A DNA stretch of 64,000 nucleotides from Yoonia sediminilitoris (GTDB lineage Bacteria > Pseudomonadota > Alphaproteobacteria > Rhodobacterales > Rhodobacteraceae), in contig NZ_QBUD01000001.1 in assembly GCF_003058085.1 (NCBI RefSeq), positions 620,001 to 684,000 on the forward strand, written 5' to 3'. Of this stretch, positions 57,825-64,000 are shown in pieces (the stretch's first letter is position 1; the number at the start of each line of letters is the position of its first letter). The notes beneath the pieces were generated by a model, which searched no databases, was not told where the DNA came from, and saw only the letters and a program-made list of their open reading frames with translations. The translations under genes and the position numbers were made by a program.

Positions 57825-59215
57825 TATGCAAACTCCTTGAGTTTTTCGGCTTGGGACAGGGCCGCGCGGGGGGCGAGGCCGTAAAATGTGATGGCGGGGC
57901 CTTGCAGGTTGGCCTGCGTCAATGTGGGCTCCAGTTCTGCCAGCGTTGTCGCGATGATCTGCTGATCGGCGCGGCTGACGTTTTCGATGATTGTCACCGG
58001 CGTTGCAGGATCGGCACCATGCATCAGCAACCGGCCCTGGATGAAGCGTGCGGATTTCTTGCCCATGTAGATCGCGGCCACTTCGCCCGCTGCGGCAAGC
58101 GCTTGCCAGTCTTGATCGGCGTAACCTTTGGTGTCGTGCCCTGTGATCAGACGCACGGCAGAGTTCCGGTGGCGTTTCGTCAGGCTTTGCCCGATGGTCG
58201 CCACGGCGGCAGAGGCCGCCGTGATGCCGGGAATAATCCGGTAGCTGATATCATGCGCCTCGATCGCTGCGATTTCTTCGTCAAGTCGGCCAAAAACGGT
58301 CGGATCGCCTGACTTCAGGCGCACCACATGGTGGCCATCAAGTGCATGTTGCACGATCAGCGCGTCAATATCGGCCTGCGCCATTGAGGTGCCAAAGCCT
58401 TCCTTGCCCGCATCAATGACGATCGCTTCACGGCGGGCCAATTCAAGGATTTCTGGCGTCACAAGACGGTCATGAATGACAACATCCGCTTTATCCAGCG
58501 CATTGCGGGCCTTCAGCGTCAGCAACTCGGGGTCGCCGGGTCCTGCGCCGACAAGATCAACATGCCCGTCGGTTTTGCGCCCTGCAATATGCCTATCAAG
58601 CAGCTTTTTCAGGCTGGGAAGAACGGCAGCTTCGCCCCCTTTTTCAAAGGCCTTCGGACCATGGTTGAAATAGAACGCCGACCAGAAGTCGCGGCGCTTG
58701 CGGCCCATGGGCAGTGCGTCCACGGCTTGACGAAAGCTTTTGCCGATGCGCGCCAGCACGCCCAGAGAACTTGGCAGGCGCGCCTCGAGGTCGGCTTTGA
58801 TCGCGCGGGCAAGAACAGGTGCAGCACCTTCGGTGCCGATGGCCACGGTGACAGGATCGCGGTCCACGATGGCGGGGGTGATGAACTGGCTGTCGGCAAG
58901 ATTATCGACGATATTGACCAACGCACCGTCTGCATGGGCGATGCGGGACACGCGGGCGTCTTCGGCATCGTCTTCGTTGGCGGCATAGAACAGGGCGGCG
59001 CATAGCGCATCGCCTGGCTCCATCGCGCGTTTGACGATCTTCAACTTGCCATCGGCAGCCCAGCGATGGATTTCCGGGGCCACTTCGGCGGCGATGACCG
59101 TCAGCTTGGCCTCGGTCTTCATGAGCAGGCGCAGCTTGGCCATTGCGGCATCACCACCGCCAGACAAGACAATGCGGCGCCCTGCGACAGCAAGAAAGAT
59201 CGGAAAGTGCTTCAT
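57824..59215 (-). CDS. cysG: Siroheme synthase (methyltransferase/dehydrogenase/ferrochelatase)
   Basis: A 463-residue multifunctional enzyme making siroheme from uroporphyrinogen III for CysI. The N-terminal dehydrogenase/ferrochelatase part has VLSGGGDAAMAKLRLLM, and the C-terminal methyltransferase has DLVGAGPGDPELLTLKARNAL, IDALIVQHALDGHHVVRLKSGDPTVFGR, and PGITAASAAVATIGQSLTKR. ATG 59215 has AGAGG 7 bases upstream; a longer reading to 59338 is unlikely. It is the first gene of the sulfate-reduction operon, divergent from an Lrp-type regulator. Confidence 0.95.
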   Translation of the reverse strand: MKHFPIFLAVAGRRIVLSGGGDAAMAKLRLLMKTEAKLTVIAAEVAPEIHRWAADGKLKIVKRAMEPGDALCAALFYAANEDDAEDARVSRIAHADGALVNIVDNLADSQFITPAIVDRDPVTVAIGTEGAAPVLARAIKADLEARLPSSLGVLARIGKSFRQAVDALPMGRKRRDFWSAFYFNHGPKAFEKGGEAAVLPSLKKLLDRHIAGRKTDGHVDLVGAGPGDPELLTLKARNALDKADVVIHDRLVTPEILELARREAIVIDAGKEGFGTSMAQADIDALIVQHALDGHHVVRLKSGDPTVFGRLDEEIAAIEAHDISYRIIPGITAASAAVATIGQSLTKRHRNSAVRLITGHDTKGYADQDWQALAAAGEVAAIYMGKKSARFIQGRLLMHGADPATPVTIIENVSRADQQIIATTLAELEPTLTQANLQGPAITFYGLAPRAALSQAEKLKEFA

Positions 59216-59245
59216 CTGCGAACCTCTGATTTCTTGCTCCAATAT

Positions 59246-59258
59246 AGAACATTGTTCT
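59246..59258. promoter_or_regulatory. Operator-like palindrome between cysG and the Lrp-type gene
   Basis: AGAACA-T-TGTTCT is an inverted repeat with a single centre base, 30 bases upstream of cysG. Its place in the 135-base divergent region makes it a candidate binding site for the Lrp/AsnC protein. Confidence 0.45.
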
Positions 59259-59350
59259 TGCTGTTGCGCCCCATCCGGGGCAAGTAAGGACAAGCGTTCT
59301 GTATGATGCGCTTTTTGGACCGACGGTCCCATGAACAAGGAGAATCAAGA

Positions 59351-59812
59351 ATGACCGTCCGGATCGACGCCACAGACCGGAAGATCCTTGCGGCGCTTCA
59401 AGCGGACGCGGCCCAGTCCTTGGATGAAATTGCAAGAAATATCGGCTCTTCCAAGACGCCTGTATGGAATCGCATCAAGAAGATGCGCGAAGCCGGGATC
59501 ATCGGTCAGCAGACGGTTTTGCTGGACGCAGAGGCGCTGGGTTTCGAGGCCTGTTTCTTTGTGCTGATCCGCACATCCGAACATGACGCTGACTGGCAGG
59601 GGCGCTTTCTGAGTGCACTCAAATCGCGTCCAGAGGTGCAAGAGGCACACCGCTTGGCGGGCGATATAGACTATATTCTCAAGGTGCGGGTGCAGAACGC
59701 GCGGGCCTACGACACATTCTATCAGGCGCTGATTTCAGAGGTGAAGGTGCATAATGTGACAGCACTTTTGTCGATGGAAGAGATCAAATCGACTGTTGCG
59801 CTGCCTTTGTGA
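59351..59812 (+). CDS. Lrp/AsnC-family transcriptional regulator
   Basis: A 153-residue regulator: an N-terminal helix-turn-helix with ATDRKILAALQADAAQSLDEIARNIGSSKTPVWNRIKKMREAGII, then an AsnC-type ligand-binding domain with RPEVQEAHRLAGDIDYILKVRV. ATG 59351 has AAGGAGA upstream. It is divergent from the sulfate-reduction operon and most likely senses a sulfur amino acid and controls those genes (inference; an amino-acid effector is typical of the family). The convergent P450 gene ends 14 bases away. Confidence 0.93.
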   Translation: MTVRIDATDRKILAALQADAAQSLDEIARNIGSSKTPVWNRIKKMREAGIIGQQTVLLDAEALGFEACFFVLIRTSEHDADWQGRFLSALKSRPEVQEAHRLAGDIDYILKVRVQNARAYDTFYQALISEVKVHNVTALLSMEEIKSTVALPL

Positions 59813-59826
59813 TCGGGCACGACAGG

Positions 59827-60990
59827 TCAGCGCGTCACCATCAGTTTTTCCAACCCGTGAAAATGGAAAACATCCGCATAACGCGGTACTTCGGTCATGC
59901 GCAAGTCCGGGCAACGCGACAGCAAAACGCGCAGCGCAATCCGCAATTCAAGCCGGGCGAGGGGGGCACCGACGCAAAAATGGATACCGCCGCCAAAGCT
60001 GGTGTTTTGCGGCCCCTTGCGCGCCGGATCAAACCTGTTGGGGGTGTCATATGCGGCGGGGTCGCGATTGGCGGCAGCCAAAAGACAGGCGATCTGGTCG
60101 CCACGCTTGAAGGACTGCCCGGCAACGCTGACATCCTCATAGACCCAGCGGGTGAACATATGCAGCGGAGGATCAAAGCGCAGAATCTCTTCGATCGACG
60201 CCTCGGAAATGTCGCGCACGCCTTGCTCCAAAAGCGTTTTGACCCCATTGCCCAACGTATGCACAGTTGCCTCGTGGCCTGCGTTCAACAGCAGGATGCA
60301 TGTTGTGATAAGCTCGTCTTCGCTGAGTTTTTCGCCAGCTTCCTCCGCGGCGATCAGTGTCGAGATCAGGTCATTAGCTGGTGATTTGCGCCGCTTGGCG
60401 ATGTAGCCGCGCATAAAGGCGGCAAAGTCTCGGGCTGCCGCCGACGCCGCATCTTCCTGCGCGCGCGTGCGTCCGGCGGTATACATGGCGACCATCGCGT
60501 TGGACCATGCCAGCAAATTGTCAGCCTCCTCTTCGGGTACACCGAGCAGGCGGCAGATCACAACCACGGGGACAGGGCGCGCGTAGGCGTCCAGAAGATC
60601 GAAGGGCTGGGTTGGAAACCGGTCGATCAACTGGTGACAAAGTTGCGTGATATCCGCTTCCATCGCCGCAATCGTGCGGCTGGTAAAGGCCCGCAGCACA
60701 AGCGCACGAAGCCGCGTGTGCCGGGGTGGCTCGAGTTCCAGCATCGAGTGGGCTTCAATGTCATAAAACGGTTTTTGATGTGCAGGGATGTCGGGGGTCA
60801 GCTCTGGCGGACACTCCCGCCCCATCTGTTTGCTGCGCAACACTGTTTGCACTGCCTGATGGCTGACGGCGCAGGCGATGTCGTATTCGTCCCACCAGAA
60901 AAAGTCGCCGTCCGCGCGCGCCTCATCATAGAACGGATAGGGGTTCTGCACGAATGCGGGGGCGGTCGGGGATTGTCGCAGTGTTTTCAT
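59827..60990 (-). CDS. Cytochrome P450
   Basis: A 387-residue soluble P450 monooxygenase. Seen: the I-helix region LLLNAGHEATVHTLGNG (a His-Glu variant near the oxygen-binding Thr), the E-x-x-R motif in the K helix, VAGQSFKRGDQIACLLAAANRDP, and the heme-binding SFGGGIHFCVGAPLARLELR with the cysteine near residue 339. It is alone, with no redox partner next to it; fpr lies 5 kb away. The substrate is unknown. A palindrome lies directly ahead of the start. Confidence 0.93.
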   Translation of the reverse strand: MKTLRQSPTAPAFVQNPYPFYDEARADGDFFWWDEYDIACAVSHQAVQTVLRSKQMGRECPPELTPDIPAHQKPFYDIEAHSMLELEPPRHTRLRALVLRAFTSRTIAAMEADITQLCHQLIDRFPTQPFDLLDAYARPVPVVVICRLLGVPEEEADNLLAWSNAMVAMYTAGRTRAQEDAASAAARDFAAFMRGYIAKRRKSPANDLISTLIAAEEAGEKLSEDELITTCILLLNAGHEATVHTLGNGVKTLLEQGVRDISEASIEEILRFDPPLHMFTRWVYEDVSVAGQSFKRGDQIACLLAAANRDPAAYDTPNRFDPARKGPQNTSFGGGIHFCVGAPLARLELRIALRVLLSRCPDLRMTEVPRYADVFHFHGLEKLMVTR

Positions 60991-60994
60991 GTCT

Positions 60995-61010
60995 CGTCAT
61001 TTGAATGACG
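60995..61010. promoter_or_regulatory. Palindrome overlapping the P450 leader
   Basis: CGTCATT-TG-AATGACG is an exact inverted repeat 4 bases from the P450 start, covering the expected ribosome-binding region. It could be a repressor site or an mRNA hairpin. Confidence 0.45.
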
Positions 61011-61184
61011 CTTGGGCGCATTGCAAGCAAATCATCGCCGTTCAGGGCGCACACGTTAGCCGCGACTTTCTGCCACGCCTGACGACCGGCGCGCTTGTGA
61101 TAACAAAGGCAGACAAAAGAATACCACAGTGCAGTTCGCCGCAGCGCTGATGAATTCAGGGGACGGACGTGGGAGGGAGTGTTC

Positions 61185-62012
61185 ATGACAGACGTGTCTT
61201 TGGGCATGGAAAGCTTTGATCGCTCGGAATACGATCGGGCTGACCAGCATTTCAAGCTGGTCGGGGAAAAGCTGCCGCCGAACTCGGTCGAGGAAATGGC
61301 GCGCGAAGTTGTGCGACGGCTTGCGTTTCGGATGCCGAAAACAGCGATTTCCGGAAGTCTTCCCGGCGAAGAGGATATCGATCAGCTTTGTCACGCATTG
61401 TTGTCGGACGACGAAGAGGCTGCCAACAGGCTGATGCTGTCGGTGCGTCGTGAAGGCATTGATATCGAACTGATTTATCTGGGTTACGTCGCGGGTGCTG
61501 CACGCAAGCTTGGCGAGATGTGGAATACCGATGAAGCAACCTTTGTACAGGTGACGCTGGCTACCGGGCGGCTTTATCGTATCATTCGGGGAATGCGACA
61601 TATCGTTGGTCCTGCAATCCTTGACGGGCGCGATTTGCGTCCCGCGATGCTGGCTTTGGTCCCTGATGAGGACCATACACTCGGGACTGAAATGGCCGCC
61701 GATCTGTTCCGCCGCGACGGTCTTGATGTCGATATGTCAGTGGGTCTGCCCCATGATGAACTGATCGAGCAATGCGAAGGCCGCAACTACCGCGTGATTA
61801 TCCTTGTCGCGAATTCAGACCGCCGGATTGATTCGATGGCGCGCCTTGTGGTTGCGCTGAGAATTACGCAACCACTCACGCGGCTTGTCGTTGCGGGAAA
61901 TATCCTGACCGAGAACCCCAATCTGCTTGAGCTTGTGGGTGCCGATGATGAAATGCCCGACATCCTGACGGCTGTACCCATGCTGCGCAATATGCTGGAC
62001 GTGTCCGGCTGA
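61185..62012 (+). CDS. B12-binding-domain regulator, AerR/PpaA-like
   Basis: A 275-residue protein with a helical N-terminal module and a cobalamin-binding domain. LGEMWNTDEATFVQVTLATGRLYRIIR (about 107-133) resembles the cap helix of B12-binding photoreceptor-type proteins, and VPDEDHTLG near 158-166 places a histidine in the position of DxHxxG, with Glu in place of the Asp. Similar proteins in Rhodobacteraceae are AerR/PpaA, which act with PpsR/CrtJ in light and redox control. GGAGGGAG precedes ATG 61185. No photosynthesis genes are in this window. Confidence 0.75.
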   Translation: MTDVSLGMESFDRSEYDRADQHFKLVGEKLPPNSVEEMAREVVRRLAFRMPKTAISGSLPGEEDIDQLCHALLSDDEEAANRLMLSVRREGIDIELIYLGYVAGAARKLGEMWNTDEATFVQVTLATGRLYRIIRGMRHIVGPAILDGRDLRPAMLALVPDEDHTLGTEMAADLFRRDGLDVDMSVGLPHDELIEQCEGRNYRVIILVANSDRRIDSMARLVVALRITQPLTRLVVAGNILTENPNLLELVGADDEMPDILTAVPMLRNMLDVSG

Positions 62013-62023
62013 GGTGCGCGGAA

Positions 62024-62755
62024 TCAGCTTTCTTCCAGCGCGTTGATGATCGCCGAGAAATCATCGGCCTTCAGGCTGGCCCCCCCGACAAGCGCCCCGT
62101 CGACATTCGCAATGGAAAATATTTCCGCAGCGTTGCTTCCCTTGACAGAGCCGCCATAAAGCAGGCGCATGTCAGCGCCATCGGCAAAACGGTCCAGCAT
62201 CCGGGCGCGGATGTGGCTGTGTACCTCGGCAATCTGGTCACTGCTGGGCACCTTGCCCGTTCCGATTGCCCAGACAGGTTCATAGGCGATGACGGTATTG
62301 TCGGCAGTTGCGGTGTCAGGGACCGATTGCGCAAGCTGTTGGTCGATGACGTCAAGCGTTGTGCCATCCTCGCGTTCGGCCAGCGTTTCGCCAATGCAGA
62401 TCACCGCCGTCAGCCCCGCATCATAGGCCGCCTGTGATTTTGCCGCGACGGTTGCATTGGTTTCGCCATGGTCGGTCCGCCGCTCCGAATGGCCGGTCAA
62501 CACGTATGTGGCCCCGGCATCAGAGAGCATTTCCGCGCTGATATCGCCCGTGTGCGCGCCGCTTTGCGCGGTGTGGCAATCCTGCCCGCCGATATCAAAC
62601 AGCAATCCGCGGCAGGCTTCGATCAGGGTTGCAGGCGGGCAGATCAGCACGTCAACGGACGTGTCGGAATGGCGTTCTGCAAGTTTCTGGATTTCAACCA
62701 AAGAGCTGCGCAGCCCGTTCATTTTCCAGTTTCCAGCGGCGAGTTTCCGGGGCAT
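62024..62755 (-). CDS. tpiA: Triosephosphate isomerase
   Basis: Interconverts dihydroxyacetone phosphate and glyceraldehyde-3-phosphate. Seen: [10 protein letters not shown] with the catalytic Asn and Lys near residues 5-14, [10 protein letters not shown] with the catalytic histidine, [16 protein letters not shown] with the catalytic glutamate and loop 6, and [13 protein letters not shown] plus [12 protein letters not shown] 62755 gives 243 residues with AAGGAC ahead; an upstream in-frame start at 62800 is less likely. It is convergent with the B12-binding gene, 11 bases apart. Confidence 0.97.
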   Translation of the reverse strand: MPRKLAAGNWKMNGLRSSLVEIQKLAERHSDTSVDVLICPPATLIEACRGLLFDIGGQDCHTAQSGAHTGDISAEMLSDAGATYVLTGHSERRTDHGETNATVAAKSQAAYDAGLTAVICIGETLAEREDGTTLDVIDQQLAQSVPDTATADNTVIAYEPVWAIGTGKVPSSDQIAEVHSHIRARMLDRFADGADMRLLYGGSVKGSNAAEIFSIANVDGALVGGASLKADDFSAIINALEES

Positions 62756-62827
62756 GATGTTGTCCTTTTGTCTGGTTGTGTATCTTGGTATCAAGTCCAC
62801 GCACCAACGAAAAGAGAGACATTCGAA

Positions 62828-63739
62828 ATGCAGACAGTTCCGCGCATTGATGCTGCGGCGCTTTTGGCCGGGGACGCGGCTGCGGTCGCGAAGGTTGCGA
62901 CGGCTGCAACCGGCGTGGGCTTCATGACCGTCTACAACACCCCGTTTACCGCCGCGCGGATGGAAGAACTGCCGGAGGCCTACCGCGCATTCTTTGCTTT
63001 GCCGCCGTCCGAAAAGGCGGCTTATGACATGGCCGCAACCGGATCAAACCTGGGGTGGGGTGCGCCGGGGTCAGAGCGTGTCGATCCCGATGCCAACCCC
63101 GATTACAAGCAGGTCTTTGATTGCGGGCTGGAACTTACCCCTGACAATCCACTGCGTGAATTGTCCTGCTACGCCCCGAACCAATGGCCTGACAAGCCAG
63201 ATGGTTTTGTCCGGATGCTGAAATCCTACTATGCCGATGCCACCGCGTTTGCGCTTGATCTGCTTTGTGCCATTGCCAGTGCGGCGGGCGAGGATGGCAG
63301 CTATTTCCGCGACAAGTTCGACCGCCCCATGGCGCTGTTGCGGGGGAATTATTATCCCGTGCGCCCCGCTTGGGCCGGTGCAAAGGATTTTGGCATCGCC
63401 ACACATACCGACTACGGTTGTCTGACTTTGCTTGCCACCGACGGATCGCCGGGGCTTGAGGTCAGAACCCGTGGCGGTGGCTGGATACCCGTGTCAGCCC
63501 CGCCCGGTGAGTTCGTGATCAATTTTGGGGAAATGCTGGAAAGCTGGACCAATGGCCGTATCAAGGCCACGCCGCACAGGGTGGTCGGCACCAATGCAGA
63601 GCGGATTTCAATCCCGCTGTTCTTCAATCCCAATCACGATGTGAATGTGGCGCCCATAGGCTCTGGCAAGGTGATCAACGCGCGCGACCATCTCGAGGCC
63701 CGCTACGCAGAGACCTATGTGCATCTGAGAACCGGATAA
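62828..63739 (+). CDS. 2-oxoglutarate/Fe(II)-dependent oxygenase (isopenicillin-N-synthase-like)
   Basis: A 303-residue non-heme iron oxygenase of the isopenicillin N synthase/2-ODD family. The iron ligands are [10 protein letters not shown] (His and Asp) near 197-200 and a later His in ATPHRVV; the RxS motif that binds 2-oxoglutarate is in ERISIPLFF. The N-terminal DIOX region has [22 protein letters not shown] lies ahead of ATG 62828. Its substrate is unknown. It is divergent from tpiA and convergent with the IscA-type gene, 5 bases apart. Confidence 0.9.
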   Translation: MQTVPRIDAAALLAGDAAAVAKVATAATGVGFMTVYNTPFTAARMEELPEAYRAFFALPPSEKAAYDMAATGSNLGWGAPGSERVDPDANPDYKQVFDCGLELTPDNPLRELSCYAPNQWPDKPDGFVRMLKSYYADATAFALDLLCAIASAAGEDGSYFRDKFDRPMALLRGNYYPVRPAWAGAKDFGIATHTDYGCLTLLATDGSPGLEVRTRGGGWIPVSAPPGEFVINFGEMLESWTNGRIKATPHRVVGTNAERISIPLFFNPNHDVNVAPIGSGKVINARDHLEARYAETYVHLRTG

Positions 63740-63744
63740 GCGTC

Positions 63745-64000
63745 TTAGCTTTTTGCGCCAAGGCTTTCATCGAATTTGATTGATTCACCGCAACCGCAGG
63801 CGTCTACGACGTTGGGGTTGCGGAATTTAAAGCCGGATTCCAGCAGGGACACTTCGTAGTCGATCTCTGTTCCGAACAGGAACATCTGCGCCATCGGGGC
63901 GATCATGACGCGCGCGCCGTCCTGTTCCACAACCTCGTCCAGCGGATCAACATCAGTGACGTAATCCATCGTATATTCCATCCCCGCACAGCCGCCTTTC
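63745..64000 (-). CDS. IscA/SufA-type iron-sulfur cluster assembly protein (partial)
   Basis: The C-terminal part of an A-type iron-sulfur carrier, cut by the right edge of the window. The partial reading has GGCAGMEYTMDYV, where the first cluster cysteine sits, and the paired cysteines in DACGCGESIKFDE, which is the usual CGCG tail. Members are about 105-120 residues, so about 25-35 are missing at the start. It could belong to a suf or erpA locus beyond the window. Confidence 0.9.
   Translation of the reverse strand, partial: KGGCAGMEYTMDYVTDVDPLDEVVEQDGARVMIAPMAQMFLFGTEIDYEVSLLESGFKFRNPNVVDACGCGESIKFDESLGAKS

Overview
The window looks like chromosomal DNA of an alphaproteobacterium of the Rhodobacteraceae (Roseobacter group). 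The reasons are the GC-rich coding sequence, a long nuo operon carrying the extra small genes typical of Rhodobacterales (DUF5333 and DUF5337 types), a NuoE with a long C-terminal tail, a VPLPA-CTERM surface protein, DUF2849/DUF934 sulfur genes and a leucine-degradation operon. It has no rRNA, tRNA, CRISPR array or complete insertion sequence. Most of it is core metabolism, with some accessory material.

Regions from left to right. (1) 1-5.3 kb: the truncated end of a peptide-type ABC ATPase, divergent from an ArgE-like deacetylase, an FAD amino-acid oxidase, an M20 amidohydrolase and a methyltransferase. Together these could import and break down N-acylated amino acids or peptides. (2) 5.4-7.7 kb: moaA, a proline-rich lipoprotein, and a GIY-YIG protein whose N-terminus resembles the leader of contractile-injection-system effectors. 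(3) 7.7-12.6 kb: a sugar-acid catabolic cluster (RraA-type aldolase divergent from three SDRs, an FAH-family hydrolase and a D-2-hydroxyacid dehydrogenase), with a GntR-type palindrome between the two arms. (4) 12.6-20.5 kb: alkD, glmS and glmU divergent from gph and a DegT aminotransferase, then a VPLPA-CTERM protein, a decayed paralogue-like pseudogene and a 44-bp DegT-gene fragment. (5) 20.5-27.8 kb: leucine/isovalerate degradation (ivd, mccB, mccA, a GST, HMG-CoA lyase, enoyl-CoA hydratase) behind a recognisable promoter and operator-like palindrome. (6) 28.9-50.4 kb: the complete nuoA-N set for respiratory complex I, interrupted by about eleven non-nuo genes. These include two sulfotransferases between nuoC and nuoD, three lipoproteins, a paralogue of the NuoE tail domain and a carboxymuconolactone-decarboxylase-like protein. 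(7) 50.4-53.6 kb: birA, coaX and rnj, continuing in the same direction. (8) 53.8-59.8 kb: assimilatory sulfate reduction (cysG, DUF2849, cysI, cysH, DUF934, fpr) on the minus strand, divergent from an Lrp/AsnC regulator. (9) 59.8-64 kb: a cytochrome P450, a B12-binding AerR/PpaA-like regulator, tpiA, a 2-oxoglutarate/Fe(II) oxygenase and the end of an IscA-type gene.

The least expected signals are these: sulfotransferase genes inside the nuo operon, the second of which seems to start at CTG behind a strong Shine-Dalgarno sequence; a family of 22-24 bp AT-cored palindromes that occurs in pairs, inside mccA and after nuoJ; the orphan GIY-YIG effector-like gene; and the VPLPA-CTERM pseudogene with its adjoining aminotransferase fragment. 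Gene functions are inferred from motifs and family resemblance read by eye; no database search was possible.
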